NCBI GenBank assembly: GCA_008921705.1
Contig: VFFE01008410.1
Span: 1,734,433 to 1,798,432 of the forward strand
Origin: Burhinus oedicnemus
Lineage: Eukaryota; Chordata; Aves; Charadriiformes; Burhinidae
DNA length: 64,000 bases
Direction: 5' to 3'
How positions within the stretch are numbered: the first letter of the stretch is position 1; each line of letters begins with the position of its first letter. Shown here piece after piece: positions 29,085 through 41,499 of the stretch. A program made the position numbers and the translations under genes. The notes beneath the pieces were generated by a model. That model was not told where the DNA came from. It made no database searches and saw only the letters and a program-made list of their open reading frames with translations.

Positions 29085-29134
29085 TGTCTGCCTACATATG
29101 GCCTGACTAAAAGATGTCAGGTCATATGTAGACA
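29085..29134. other. Strong hairpin-forming inverted repeat
   Basis: The left arm (29085-29107, containing CCTACATATGGCCTGAC) and right arm (29116-29134, GTCAGGTCATATGTAGACA) are complementary over about 17 positions with two mismatches around an 8-nt loop (TAAAAGAT). Weaker pairing may extend outward. It could be a small hairpin RNA gene, a decayed MITE end pair or a chance palindrome. No coding sense. Confidence 0.6.
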
Positions 29135-31130
29135 ATGCAATCTTGATAATAATAACACAAGGTAAGGGTTTGGGGTTTTGGGTTTTTTTTGGAGGGAGGG
29201 ATTAAGAATTTGTTCATCTGTGCAACTATCATCTATCACCCTTCCTATAATCAGAAACAGCAGGATACCTTGCCTGCTGTACGAACTAGCCATAAGCCAA
29301 TAACACAGTTTAAAAATCTAGTTTATAGCTGTGTCTCACTCTGAATTTTTTTTCCCTACTTCCTTCTCTCTGTGTATCACAAGATACATAGCTTTCAGGT
29401 CTGGTTTACCTTTCCTTGGCTTCATGGTTTTTTCTTCTTTTATTCCTTTGTATTCTGCTATATTGCTACTTTTGTCCTTCTACTGTCTAGCATATCCCTT
29501 ATAATTTCTTTCATCTTCATCCTAAGATTACTGCTCTTTACCTCTTTACCATACCTGTGCTTCCCTCCTCTGACCAGTTCAAACTCCTTGCTGCAGTTTC
29601 ACATCTGGCAAGGAATCATACCAAATTCTCTCTGCCCTACGGAGGCACAATCATTCCTCACATTCCTTCCATCATGTTACTGGCTCCATCTTTCATGCTG
29701 CTCTTTGATCACCAGCTGCTGTTTGACACACACACTATCCACAGCAGCAGAATTTTGTCAGGAAGGCAATGCAGAAATACTTCACCAAAATATGGGTAAG
29801 AAATAGATTCCAGTGTACACCAGACTGCAACCGAATATGATTTTTGAGCAAATAATTCAGTGATAAAAGTACAGAGGCAAAACAGGAAAGATGAGCATGT
29901 GACGCTGTAGGGAAGTCACCAGTACAAACTAGAGTCACTTTTTCCACAGTAGCTGCCCTATGAGAGAGGTCATTTTCTCAAAATAAATGAGATCTGGTAA
30001 ATCCAAGACCCGGTAGCAAATAGCAACAGTGATTTTTAGAGGTGTTAAAACTGTAAGTCCCCTCTGATGCAGGGGAGTGTATGACATGACTCACTCACAT
30101 TGTGGCTGATGAGAAAGACCAGCTTTCAGGGTTGCTTTCCATGTTTGGAAGGATGCAGCTCTTCTGGAAGCAACAGTCTTTACCTTTCTTTAGGATTGGA
30201 ATAGTGAAACATTATAATGTCTTAGCTGTAATGTAACATTATAATGTTAACTGTAACACTCACCATGGGAATATTTGCACAATATCCACCTATTACCTTA
30301 GTACTTTTCTTTTTTCCTCTTCACATGAACATCTCAGGCAATTTCAAAACTCTTCAGTGAAATACAAGATTAAACTAAAAGCATGTTAACAATTTTGACA
30401 AGGGCTGAAACTGCGATAGAAAGGCTTTAAGAAGAAACTGTGTTTTAAAAACCTGTATACCATACAGAATTACCTGTGAATATGCAATAACAGAAAAAAA
30501 TATTTAAATCCTTGTTTTCATTAAAGCTATTTTATGGAGCACTCATAAAAACTGTATTGGAAAGGCCTGCATAAAGTGATGAGGTAAAATGTCTTCTGGA
30601 TGAGTCATGAGCTGACCTCCTAAAAAAGCATCTGAGATGTGTTGTCATCAGGGAGAAAAATCTTCCCTGGGTTTGCAAACCTTTTTCATTACAATAATAT
30701 TCAAATGGCTCCTCAAAATTAAACCTTGATAGCCTACTTCTGCAAATACACAGAAGTAATCTCTTTGCAGTATTCAGAAAAAAGCTGAATGTTAATATTG
30801 GGTGCTAGATCCACAGTTTAAAGATTAATTAAAACACTAAATAGAAACTTAAATTAACAACACAGTTATGTGGTATAATTCCTCACTTACAACCCAATTA
30901 GAGAAAGGAGGATATTTTTCAGTCTGTCTTTTTTTTCCCCTAGAATCTTCCTTCTGATATTCCCCAGCACTTTTTGACTGGATGAAAACATTCCAGAACA
31001 CTTCCATTTTGTGCTTTTACAGATACTATACTTTCTACACACCCCGTGGGGCAGTCTGAAATGAGATTTTGCTCACAAGCAGTCCCATTGACAGCACTAG
31101 GATTATTTTCAGGCTTAGGATCAGGTATTA

Positions 31131-31321
31131 TGGTGAGGTACAGGAACAGGTTGCCCAGAGAAGTTGTGGATGCCCCATCCCTGGAAGCGTTCAAAGCCAG
31201 GTTGGATGGGGCTTTGAGCAACCTGGTCTAGTGGTAGATGTCCCTCCCCAGGCCAGAGGGATTGGAACTAGATGATCTTTAAGGTTCCTTCCAACTCTAA
31301 CCATTCTATGATTCTATGATT
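31131..31321 (+). mobile_element. CR1 LINE 3' fragment
   Basis: The plus-strand 3' end contains AACAGGTTGCCCAGAGAAGT, CCCATCCCTGGAAGCGTTCA, and GGAACTAGATGATCTTTAAG, and ends with CTATGATTCTATGAT. It is a truncated copy of about 190 bp with no coding part. Confidence 0.92.
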
Positions 31322-34230
31322 ATTGAGTTATTCATGTATCTAAAGATGTATATAGTAATTTAATGGGGCTTACGAAAATGCCTAAGCAGGCAAGACACCT
31401 AAACACATAGAAAAGATAAGAGGTGCTAGAATCTGGCTCTGGGACATGATGGAAGTTCATCTTTAAAACTCGGACTTGTTGGGTTCCACTTCCAGTAAAC
31501 TGATAAAACACTTTGTGGCACTGGCCTAATTTCACCCTGATGAGGGAGGAAAGAGACACCACCCCCCAATGACACTCTCTGTAGGAGGCTGAATTCCTCT
31601 GAATTCCCAGTGGTTCACTGGGAATTAAAGTGCTGCAGACGTTACAAAACTGGATGGTGGCTGGTGATACAGGGGTGTTAAAGACGCTACAGTGGATATC
31701 AGGAACTTTACAGTCCGTTTATCAAAGTGCTAATGGCTCCCATTTCAAGGCAGGTGAGGCAATCATATATAAGGATTGAAGAGATTATCTGTTTCCAGAG
31801 TAGTTTAATATATAAAGAAAGTAATAACAGTTGGGGGTGGTGGGGTTCTTAGTTTTTCTTGCTGTTTTTAGGGAAAATACTGCAAACCTGTCAGGCTCTT
31901 GCCAGTTCTTGTTATTACAGCGCGAGCTCAACACTTGCTTATTTACTGTTTCACTGAACATAGCAATATCGAATAAGGTCTTGCTTACCTTCAGCACATA
32001 AAGATGAAAGAGAAGGGGAATGATAAGCATGACTCACTTATTATTTAGCAGTCTTACTTGGGCCAGTTCTGCCAGGTTCACACCAACTTCATGGTATCGT
32101 TTCAAGGCTCTGATCCAGGTTTTAGCTCAGCTCCACTGCATTAAATGAATCCTCTTATCTTCCTTTACTCCTCTCTCAGACCCTGCTTTATCTTTGAGCA
32201 TTGTTCTAGCCCTCCTTTTAGCAAAAGCTCTGTGTGTGTACGTGGAAATACCTGCTATCAGTGATGTGCCCAACAATCCCACCAGTTCCCAGCAAGCGCA
32301 GGCTCTGTGTAACAATGGGGAAGCACAGAGCTAAAAATAAACTCAGCCTTTGCCCGTTTCACTGGATGTCCTGCCTGAAAACAAACAAGCAAGTGAAAAG
32401 GCGAACAAACCTGCAGCTCCCTCCTGTAACTTGAACCGTGGCACTCCGTGTAGTTATATACTAGCTCTCGTGTCCTAAAGACCTATTGTACCAGGCATTG
32501 CTCAAATGTGAGTGAGAGATCACCCATGCCCTGTAGATCTTTCAGGTCTGAGTTGCAAGATAAACTTGGAGCAGGAGAAAGATAAAATGCACGGACAGAA
32601 GACTGAAATGGAGAAACAGATTGCCATAACCAGTAGGATTCGGGTGCCTGGGGTACCTTTGATGTCAGGGGTGATGCGCTGTGCCCACATTTTTGACGGA
32701 CAGACGCTGATTCCAGAAAAGTTCAATCTAAGTCATTGCTTTTACTGCAAAACCCTTGTTCCTTCAAAGCTATGTGTCACCATGTGCAATATCATCATCA
32801 CATCTAGTGTAATGGTTCTGCCCTGACACACCCTCCCAGTTCTTTCATACTCAAGTATTTTGCAATGTATATTTCTGATATTATTAGGACAGCCATAAAA
32901 TGAGAATGTTGATCTGGCTGGGTTTTAATCAGATCTGGACTAATTATGGAGGTAACTATTCATTGAACATCAGTGTCATTTTTGGACTATTCTTCAAATG
33001 GAGTGAGTCTGTACACCCTCATCCTCTTCAACGATGGATGAAAATCAGGACCAGCATGTTAACAGCTGAAATGATAATACAATGAGCCTGGCTACTTTCC
33101 TGCAAGCCTTTGTGGTTGAACTGTATGTGGTTAATCTTCTTGAAGCTTCTGTGCTGAGCCTTTACACTGGAAAACAAATCTAAGCCGAATCATCATTGCA
33201 GACTGCATTCATGTCAAGGCTATTATACTCAGAGAGGAAACAGCTGGTCCTTCAAGGCCTGCATGCTTGGGACCAGAGATGGACAGCTGTCATTGTTGCT
33301 GGTAAAAGCAATTTGAAGGGATGGGAAAAGATACACATCATGTAACAGAGATGGAAAGGCTTACCTGTGTTATCCTTTTCACTAGTATTCTGTGGATCTG
33401 CTAGGGCCTGCCAAAACAGTAATTTCTCTAGCTTATGCATAAGCTAGCACTTGTTTGGAAGACAGTAGAGAGCTTGGGATCTTCTCATTTGCTTCATTAC
33501 AACAGGTATGTGAACTTGTGGTAGGGCAAGGAAAGAAATAAGGTTTAAGGGCAAGCATGGGGCCTAATTCACCTGTGCTTAAAGGCCTTTTACTTTGATA
33601 TGAGTTGAGGTATATACCTGAGCGGTCACTTTTGTGGTTGAGTTTCACCAGCATACAGCTTTGCTCCCATCATAGATGTCCTGGTCACATTGTGCATTGC
33701 ACCAGGAAAACTCTGGAAGTGGTGCAGAGCTGGAAGAGTCTGATCTGTGCTCCCTAAGCTGCTCTCTATGGGCCCTTTCATCCACCCTTGGGGTCCCTTT
33801 CTTTCAGACTGATTGCAAAGGGTAACTGGTGATGAAAAACAGGTCAGAGCTGTGGAAATCGGGGTAGGGGGAATTGCTTTCTGATTCCCTGGGGCAATCT
33901 CTTAGCTTTGGCTCCTGGGAAGCAGCAGACGTCCCACATGGCAGGCTAACAGGCTGGTGACTCCCCCTGGGCAAACCCTGGGGCAATTAATTCTAGTGCA
34001 GACCAGATGCTGCAGGAGCCTTGACTTGTATGTGTCACCTCTGAGTAAGAAGCCAAGGATCTGCATTATGTTGATTTCTTTTTCTCTCTAGTGTGCTTTT
34101 GCCAGACTTCCAGACTGCTTTCTGCACAATCATATGGGCTGCTTTCATAATATCTGACTCCATATTAAACAAAGGGATATGTTTTCCTGTTTCTCTGGTA
34201 TATAGTACCTGCGAATTTCATGGCATATGT
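31322..34230. other. Non-coding, no gene recognised
   Basis: Unique sequence between two CR1 copies. It contains the perfect stem-loop at 31602-31626 and a block at 33060-33240 whose balanced composition suggests possible constraint. No exon was identified. Confidence 0.65.
31602..31626. repeat. Perfect 11-bp inverted repeat with 3-nt loop
   Basis: AATTCCCAGTG, GTT, then CACTGGGAATT form a perfect stem-loop about 280 bp beyond the CR1 copy ending at 31321. No function is assigned. Confidence 0.8.
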
Positions 34231-34645
34231 CAGAATCACATAACCACAGAAGTACAGAATAGTTCACATGGAAGGAGCCTCAGGAGGTCTCTACTCCAAT
34301 GTCCTGCTCAAAGCAGGGTCAGTGTCGAGCTCAGACCAGGTTGCTCAGGGTTTTATCTGTTGTGTCTTGAAAAACTCCAAGGATGGAGCCTGTACAAGAT
34401 CTCTGGGCAACCTGGTCCACTGCTTTGCTGTGCTCACGGTGAAAGAATTTTCCCTTAAATCCCACCAAAAGCTTATGCTTGTTTTCTCTCATCCTTCTAC
34501 CACACACCACTATAAAAAGATTGGCTCGATCTTGTCAGTAGCTTCCCTGTACGTATTGGCAGGCTGCTAACAGGTAACCCCAAAGCCGTCTCTCCTTCAA
34601 GCTAAACAAACCCATTTCCCTTAACCTCCCCTCACAGGTTATCAA
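34231..34645 (-). mobile_element. Older, diverged CR1 LINE 3' fragment
   Basis: Minus-strand CR1 signals on the plus strand are AGAATCACATAACCACAGAA (decayed tail), GGAAGGAGCCTCAGGAGGTC, CCTGCTCAAAGCAGGGTCA, CTCTGGGCAACCTGGTCCAC, and AAACAAACCCATTTCCCTTA. The tail octamers are heavily mutated, so this copy is older than those at 31 kb and 48 kb. The 5' limit is uncertain by some tens of bases. Confidence 0.82.
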
Positions 34646-35636
34646 ATAGTATATCCTCTGTCACTGATCTTAGACCTATGGTTTTCTCTCAGACTACTTT
34701 CAAAGATTCATCAGCCACTAGACAAAAGCATATTTTATTATAAAACTTTGGTGGATTACAGATACTTCTGGTCTGCTGGACACAGTCCTCTCTGGACATA
34801 CCTTCTGTCTCGTGGCTGATGTGAAATGAGGAGGTATTCAAAGCCACTGCCCATTGGAAGACAGCCACCACCACCACAGGGTAAAACTCAGGGAATCAGA
34901 GCAGAAAGCAACGTGAGTTGAAGGAGGAAAGACCACATTTCTCCCAGTGATGATTCTTAACCCCAGTCTTGCAGGCAGAGCCCAGTTGCCCCTGGGAATG
35001 CTGCATTGCTTCTGCCACTCTGTATGGGTTCAGTAACTGAACTGAAAGAACCAATCTTCCATTCAGCAGTTCTCCTAGAAATTTCCTGTAGTCCCCATTG
35101 ATTTTTTTTTATTATTATTTTGAAAGGGAAACACATATATAGCATTGCCTTTTGCCTTTCCTTTTACACAGAGAGAACTTTAATTAGTGCCCTTTGTGTT
35201 AAACCATTAGATGTGGCCACCTGTGGTATCTTGAAGTTATTCACATTTTTAAGTGTTTTTAAATGTTGGGTCTAAGCCACCCAGAGCTTTTCCAGCAGGG
35301 GGAAAATATTCAGTTGACTGGAAGCTTTTCCATTACCTTACACCACAGGAGTGGCATAAAGGAGCTCAAGAAAAGTCTGAATCTACTACTAAGACTACAG
35401 GGAACATTGTTTTTCTTTTCTAGGAGGTGGGAGAGTGAATGTGATGGAGTTCAATTCGTTTTTCTGATATTTATTCATTCTTTTGTCTTACTCCCTCAGT
35501 GACAAGACTGAGTAAAAATTGTGATGATTTAGATCTATTTTGTTTTATTCAGAGAAACAGTTGCCCATGGCATTCATGTAATTTATTTCCTCAACTTCTG
35601 TTTGCAGTATGACCTCATCTTTGCCAGGACCTTCTT

Positions 35637-35696
35637 CATCCCATCCCATCCCATCCCATCCCATCCCATCCCATCCCATCCCATCCCATCGCATCC
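35637..35696 (+). repeat. (CATCC)12 pentanucleotide microsatellite
   Basis: Twelve 5-bp units in a row, with a single substitution in unit 11 (CATCG). Such purity suggests recent expansion and length polymorphism. Confidence 0.95.
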
Positions 35697-37446
35697 CACC
35701 AGCTCTTCTCCCTGCAGCTATTTCCACAGTCTTAATTTCAAGTTTATAAAGGAATGTCTGTTATCCACATCTCTTCCACAGAATAGGTGAATGGCAAAGA
35801 TGAGATATTATTCCTTAGTTGTTCCGCTGCTTATCATGTCTGTTCATAATACTATTACTATGATCTTTGTTATGATGCTTTTGCTAGCCTCTGTCATTTA
35901 CAAAGTGCTTTTATCAGTTAAGGATTCCATGTTACTTTATGCATGTAAAATGGTTATACACAGAAAGATCCATTTGGCCATAAACAGAAAGTGTTGGGTG
36001 AACTGCAGCAGGTGCTTAAAAGTGGGGAAACACTGTCCCATAAACCCACGTGGAAAAAAGTCTGCAAAGCAGACTGCATCTACAGCTCTAGGATACTTGG
36101 AAGCCCATTAGGCTCCAATCCAGAACCCAGAGTTACACTTTGCATATCTGTTTTGCAATACATTATGTGTGCCAACTGCCTGGCAACAGTCACAGTCCCA
36201 GGTAGTTTTGCATGACCCTGTGCAAAGGGGAGAAAAAAGAAGTGTTGTCCTTTTTGAAGAAGAAAACTCTTGGTCGGAGACTGAATGTTACAAAGGGGTA
36301 CTGGAGACAGATTTTTCTCTTAATTGATGAATAGCAAGCATGATCCCATGACAGTTTACAGCAGGGAACAGAAAAATGTAACTCTGGATCCAATAAAACT
36401 ATTAACTGGGACTAGTCCCCAGGCACCAATCCTGTTTTTTTCTTTTTTTGCAGGAAAGTCCTGAACTTACCAAAAGCAACAGCGGTTTTGCCATTGGCAT
36501 ACACAGGGATTTTGACCTATTGATTTTTTTCAGAGCAATTTACCATGAGATTTCAGGCTCTGAAATTGGAGTTAGGATGAGTAATGCAGCCTATACATTA
36601 GACCCCTGCTCTCAGCACTCTCCAAGTCAGGCTTCCACTGCCAGTGCTGTTGGGTGGAAATTCACAACTCCATGAAAATTCTGCAATATCCTCCCAGTGG
36701 TTGCTGTTCTCATGAGCACTCTGACATTTAATTCATTTTTAAGAATATGAACCTGCACCCAAGTAGCATGTTTGCAGAGCAGATGAAGTGAATCTAACAC
36801 AAGCAAATATTATCTGTGCATTTTTGTCATTAATAGATAGCTCTGTTAGTTACAGAGGGAGCTCAGATTAATTCTCTGAATCTCAAAACCAAACAATATA
36901 GAGGAAGAGACATCAGAGACGCTGCACATTCAATGGGTGTGCGCTTTCTGACAGTAACACTGGTTATTGTTGATTAGCTCGTATAATTTGGATTATATTG
37001 GATTTACTGTCCTCTGTCTAATATTCACAGTTCTGTCCAAAACCCTTGTGTACACCATGACAAGAAGACAGATAAACAAGAACAAATGCAACACCGATCA
37101 ACTGCATCGAGAAATATATCTGTAAAGGACAAAAAGGATAGGAAATAACAAAACTACAATACAATATAAATATGCATTCCATACATACACACACAAAGAG
37201 AGATTATACTTTGCAGGCATTGTGGGTTTTTGATTTTCTGTCTATATGTTGCGGAACAGGTTCCTTTTAAGGAAGCAGGAAAAATAATTGCTGGAATAGT
37301 GATTAGCCCTAACCACCTTTTGTATTTTGTGGAGTAGTGGCTGTCACTGTTGGTGATATAACAGCTACTTGAATAAAAATAGTAGGACAAGAGGAGGTAA
37401 CCAAGACTACAAAATAGGAATAAAGCATCACTGTCCAGGTTGTAAG

Positions 37447-37511
37447 AGGAAGGGAGGAAGGAAGGAAGGAAAACACTCAACTCCCTTCCTTAAAAGGAAG
37501 GAAACACTCAA
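37447..37511 (+). repeat. GGAA repeat with local duplication
   Basis: A (GGAA)n-like run leads into GGAAGGAAAACACTCAA (37464-37480), which recurs with one A fewer at 37496-37511. Between them, CCTTCCTT and AAGGAAGG (37484-37501) can pair as an 8-bp stem. Confidence 0.8.
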
Positions 37512-38004
37512 TATTGAATCAGGATGGTGTCAGCTGAGCAGAGTAGGATCAGATACACAATGCACAAGAGAACCTTCCCGCTGTGTGAAAAAGCAGATGC
37601 CAGAGATATCTGACACTGGGCTGCATTTGCTTTTTGTTCACAGATTTCCTGCGTGTGTCCTGTGAGAGAAAAAGGCACACAGGTATCTTCTGAATATTCT
37701 CAAAGTAGCAGGAGGCGGGTTGTGTTGCTTAGCTAGCTGTGCTGGTTGGAGTTATACTGAAAGATCCTCACAGGTACCTGTTGAAAATTTCCTTTTCTGT
37801 CTAGCTGATATGTTTGCCACAGTGAAAACAGGAAGTGGGTGAAATCTTGGAGAGTAACTGTTACCAAATATTAGTAATAATCTGAATGAAACTGTACAAA
37901 TAACAAAGTCTAATCTGCCGAAAGTACTCAATAGACAAGTCACAGATGCTTTTAAGAACTGTAACTAAACTAACCTTGAGAGAAGCACGTTTGCAGCTCT
38001 TTTG

Positions 38005-38052
38005 GAGACCAGAAGATCTCTCCATATACCTTTGCTATGATTTTATGATTTG
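38005..38052 (+). mobile_element. Possible decayed CR1 3' end
   Basis: The string TTGGAGACCAGAAGATCTCT, followed by GCTATGATTTTATGATTT, resembles the CR1 end (TTGGACTAGATGACCTC, then CTATGATTCTATGAT). It is too short and diverged for a firm call. Confidence 0.4.
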
Positions 38053-41000
38053 TCCGTTATGAACACAATTATTCCCTAATCGATACCTTGGTTACGGCAC
38101 AAGACTTCAGACAGGGTAAGGACCCTGCTGTGCTGGGCACTGCCCAGCTGCTCCAGAAGCAATCCCAGCTGAAACTCACTCATAAATTCAGTGAAACCGT
38201 GCAGCGGCTCACCATATCATGCTTGCTTCCAATTAAGGCATCAGGAGCTAACAGGTACTAAAGCAAGCCGTTGGCCAGCCCATTGTCCCCAAAGATAACA
38301 ACAAACCACGTTAATGCCAAGAGGGACAAGACACAATGTTTTAAGCTCAGTGGATGGGGCACGGCAGCCTGTTTGGTTAGTGAAGTCCTTCCCCAGATGT
38401 CCCAGCTGCAGACTACACAGGGGGGAAATACATGATGTGAGGCACTTGCCTAGCTGCAGTCTGAAGGGTTGAGCTGGTGATGAGAGGCTATGCCTGGGCT
38501 GGAGGCAGGGGGAGACGGATGTCGCTTCAACATGTTTTTTGTGGAAATCAAGGAGAGGGCTTTTGGGGCACAGAGGCCCCTGCAGGGTGCCTGCCAGGGA
38601 CAGACTTTGTTAGTGCTCTTGCCAGCCACGATGAGGGAAACAGAAGGAACCCCTGTAAATACGGAAATTTCCCTAGCAAGCAGTTGACTTGTGTTGCCAG
38701 TTTCTCCCTGTGAAGGAAACAGTCCCATCAGAGTTAGAACACTGTTAACCACTCAGGCTGGCGAGGCAAAATTGTGTGGGCTGACTCTTTCATTGCTGAC
38801 AAAAGCATTTAAAAAAAAACCTCACAAAAATTCAAAACATTTCTTAAACCTCAACTGTTTTTTAACCTGCCTGGGTAGGGAGAGACAAATATACCTTATT
38901 CATGGCAAGTTATTCAAGCTGTTCTTTTGAGGCTGGAGAGAGCTTTTGTTTAGCTTTTCTCCCAGGAGACTTTCCACTGTCCCTTTCCTGGGCTCTGAGG
39001 TGATGAAAGAGAGGAAGCCCCAAACAGTGTGTCTTGGCTGTCCAAGGAACAAGAAATGCCACATTCTTATGAGCAGTCTTGAGTTCAAAGGCTTAAGAAA
39101 GTTATATATGAGCATCCTAACGATCAACTCTTTATCTAAAGTGAAGCACTAAACTTCTTGGCATTTCCCGTTGTTAATACTACTGCCTTGGCCAGTTTGC
39201 TTGTAAATCTGAAAACAACTTTATGAGCTTCCTATTCAGAAAGCAAAAAAACTCAAATACTTTTTGTCACTTCCTGTATAGAGCCTTGCAAAACCAGAAC
39301 CTTTGGCTCACCCATCTGAATTTACTCATAAACTTTATTTTTATACTGACTGTAACAAACACAGGTAGATTGAACCACATTCTGACCACAGAAGCCCAAT
39401 GCGCATCACAAGATTGCAAAAGAGAAACTATGAAACCTATGAGCTTTTCCTCCTTTTACTACACCGTCTTTATTCTCAGCCAAATGCCAGTACACTCTTT
39501 GCATCAGAATACACTGGATCTTTATTTACTTGTTGTCAAATATCACCCTGTTTTCCAGTATTGAAAGAACAGAAGGTATCTCAAGCTAAGTGCATCTATC
39601 AAATTCATGACAAATTTGATAGAAAGCCTGAAACTCAAATTTCTATTTGTGTTCGAAGTCCGTGTGTATTTACATGGGAGTTTAAGGCATATTTGCTCTG
39701 CTTAGTTCAAGGTAAATTACATCAGTTTCTCACTATCTGGAGCACTAAACCAGTCCATTGATGTAAAGCAACAAACCACCTGTGAAGACTACAAGGCAGC
39801 AAGAAGAGACTCTGCCAGGAAAAGTGTAAGAGTTTGGTTCTCTTAATCTCTCTGCCAAATCTCTAGTTGAAAATAGTCATGAACTGTGTTACTATGTTCA
39901 GTTATAAACAAATTGTGCAGAAGTGTGGGGTATGAATTAAATAAATCACAAGACCCAGCAGGAGTAGCTAGAAAAGACATTTGTCTTACTACCAGATATA
40001 ATTGTGTTATTTGTGAATACCATCTTTCAGATGCTTGATCTTCTTTGCACAGGTGATGCAATTCAAATGTGTTATCTTTGATGTAAATGGATTATGCATT
40101 TGCAATACCTACCTTGGAGATAATGAAAGAAAGAATTAATACACTTCTGTGTAAGATGTAAGGAAAGAATTGTCCTGTATTTTTCCACATCCTTTACATT
40201 TTTTTGTCCCCTGCATGTTTCCAGACTGTGTGGATAACTGAGTCATCCTTTGTGTCAGGTCTTAGAAACATAAGCAAGAATGTTGGTGGAAATGAAGTAG
40301 CGATGGTTCCACTCTTCACTTTCCTTTCTGTCTCAGCAGAGAGTTCCCAGGCCCCCATGGAGCCTCTTATTCCTGTATGTAGGAGTATGAGAAGTGGGAA
40401 GATATCCAGTTATTTTTTGACTTAATTATGTTGTCGTTCTCCATAGACCATCTAGCTGACGATAGTGGTCAGCCTGGATTGTCTTAGCTGATATTATGAG
40501 GCAGGGTGTTGGATACTGTTGGCCGCCGTGTTGGTAAATATTTCCTTGCCATCTATTCCTAGAGGGCCCATCCTTGTCACATAGTTACACCAATGCTGTT
40601 TTCAACTTTCTCCTGACAGTCAGAATGGCAACCGTTTTTAAAAACAGCAGACCCCCCCACAATACCCTCCACGAAAGAAATTCAAAAATTGTTGCCTGCT
40701 CTTCCAAACATTTGAGAAATTGATAAGACAGTATAGATAATATACTGACATAGTTTGTATCTTATGTAGACTTCATACTATATTACTTCCTGAGATTTTT
40801 TTTTCTATTTGTTTAAAAATAAACAATTTTGACCTTTTTCTGGAATAATTCTTTTCTCAGGACAATGCCACCCATCCCCAATTAGTTACTGAGATTTTAC
40901 TACCTAGGTTACTAAAAGGCTCTTCATTTAGATGCAGAACCATAATCTAGTAAGATTTGAAATGCTTCTAATATGTGGTGGGGTAAAGGGGAAAACACAC

Positions 41001-41468
41001 TATTCATTGAATTACATGGTCTGAGATATGCAAAATTCAGACAATTAAGAGGAGAATAAATGATGCTGTCAGTGGCATGGTGGGTTGAGTGGCATTTGTT
41101 TAGGATGACCAGCATCATTATGAGTGCATACAAAATTATTATAGATCTCGGTAAAGAGAGATGACTGACATTTTTAAATGCTCATTTGCAAAGTAGTAAA
41201 TGTAAAGAAGCAGATAATTAAATTTAAAGGGCATTTTCCAACCATAACATTAAAAAGATTAAGAGGTTGAACATTAACCTGACTGTAAATCCCTCCATTA
41301 TGTCTTTCTACAAACAAGAGTGTCTGCATTTTAACCATTCAGTGTCGTTCAGTGCATCAGCCATTCAATGTGATTGCATTGCATATCACAGACTAAAACA
41401 GAAAGATCCCAAATTAACTCATTAAAAAGGTAAAAAAGAATTTAATCCTACTTTACAGATAGTTTTAT

Positions 41469-41499
41469 ACACACACACACCCCAATAAAAAAAAAAAAG
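41469..41499 (+). repeat. Short (CA)n followed by poly(A)
   Basis: About six AC dinucleotides run into CCCC and then an A-rich stretch of about a dozen bases. It is a simple repeat in non-coding sequence. Confidence 0.75.

Larger units (their letters stand above)
15746..31130. other. Non-coding, no gene recognised
   Basis: A long stretch of unique intron-like sequence. Notable items are the G/T-rich patch at 29166-29200, the hairpin at 29085-29134, a 27-bp near-duplication at 30208-30261, a possible ancient SINE near 27880-27950, and a more complex, less AT-rich block at about 18150-18600 that could be a conserved regulatory element. No protein family was recognised in any frame. Confidence 0.65.

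Noticed and set aside
35545..35727. Minus-strand frame with repeated GMGWD peptide
   Set aside because: It is a translation of the (CATCC)12 microsatellite.
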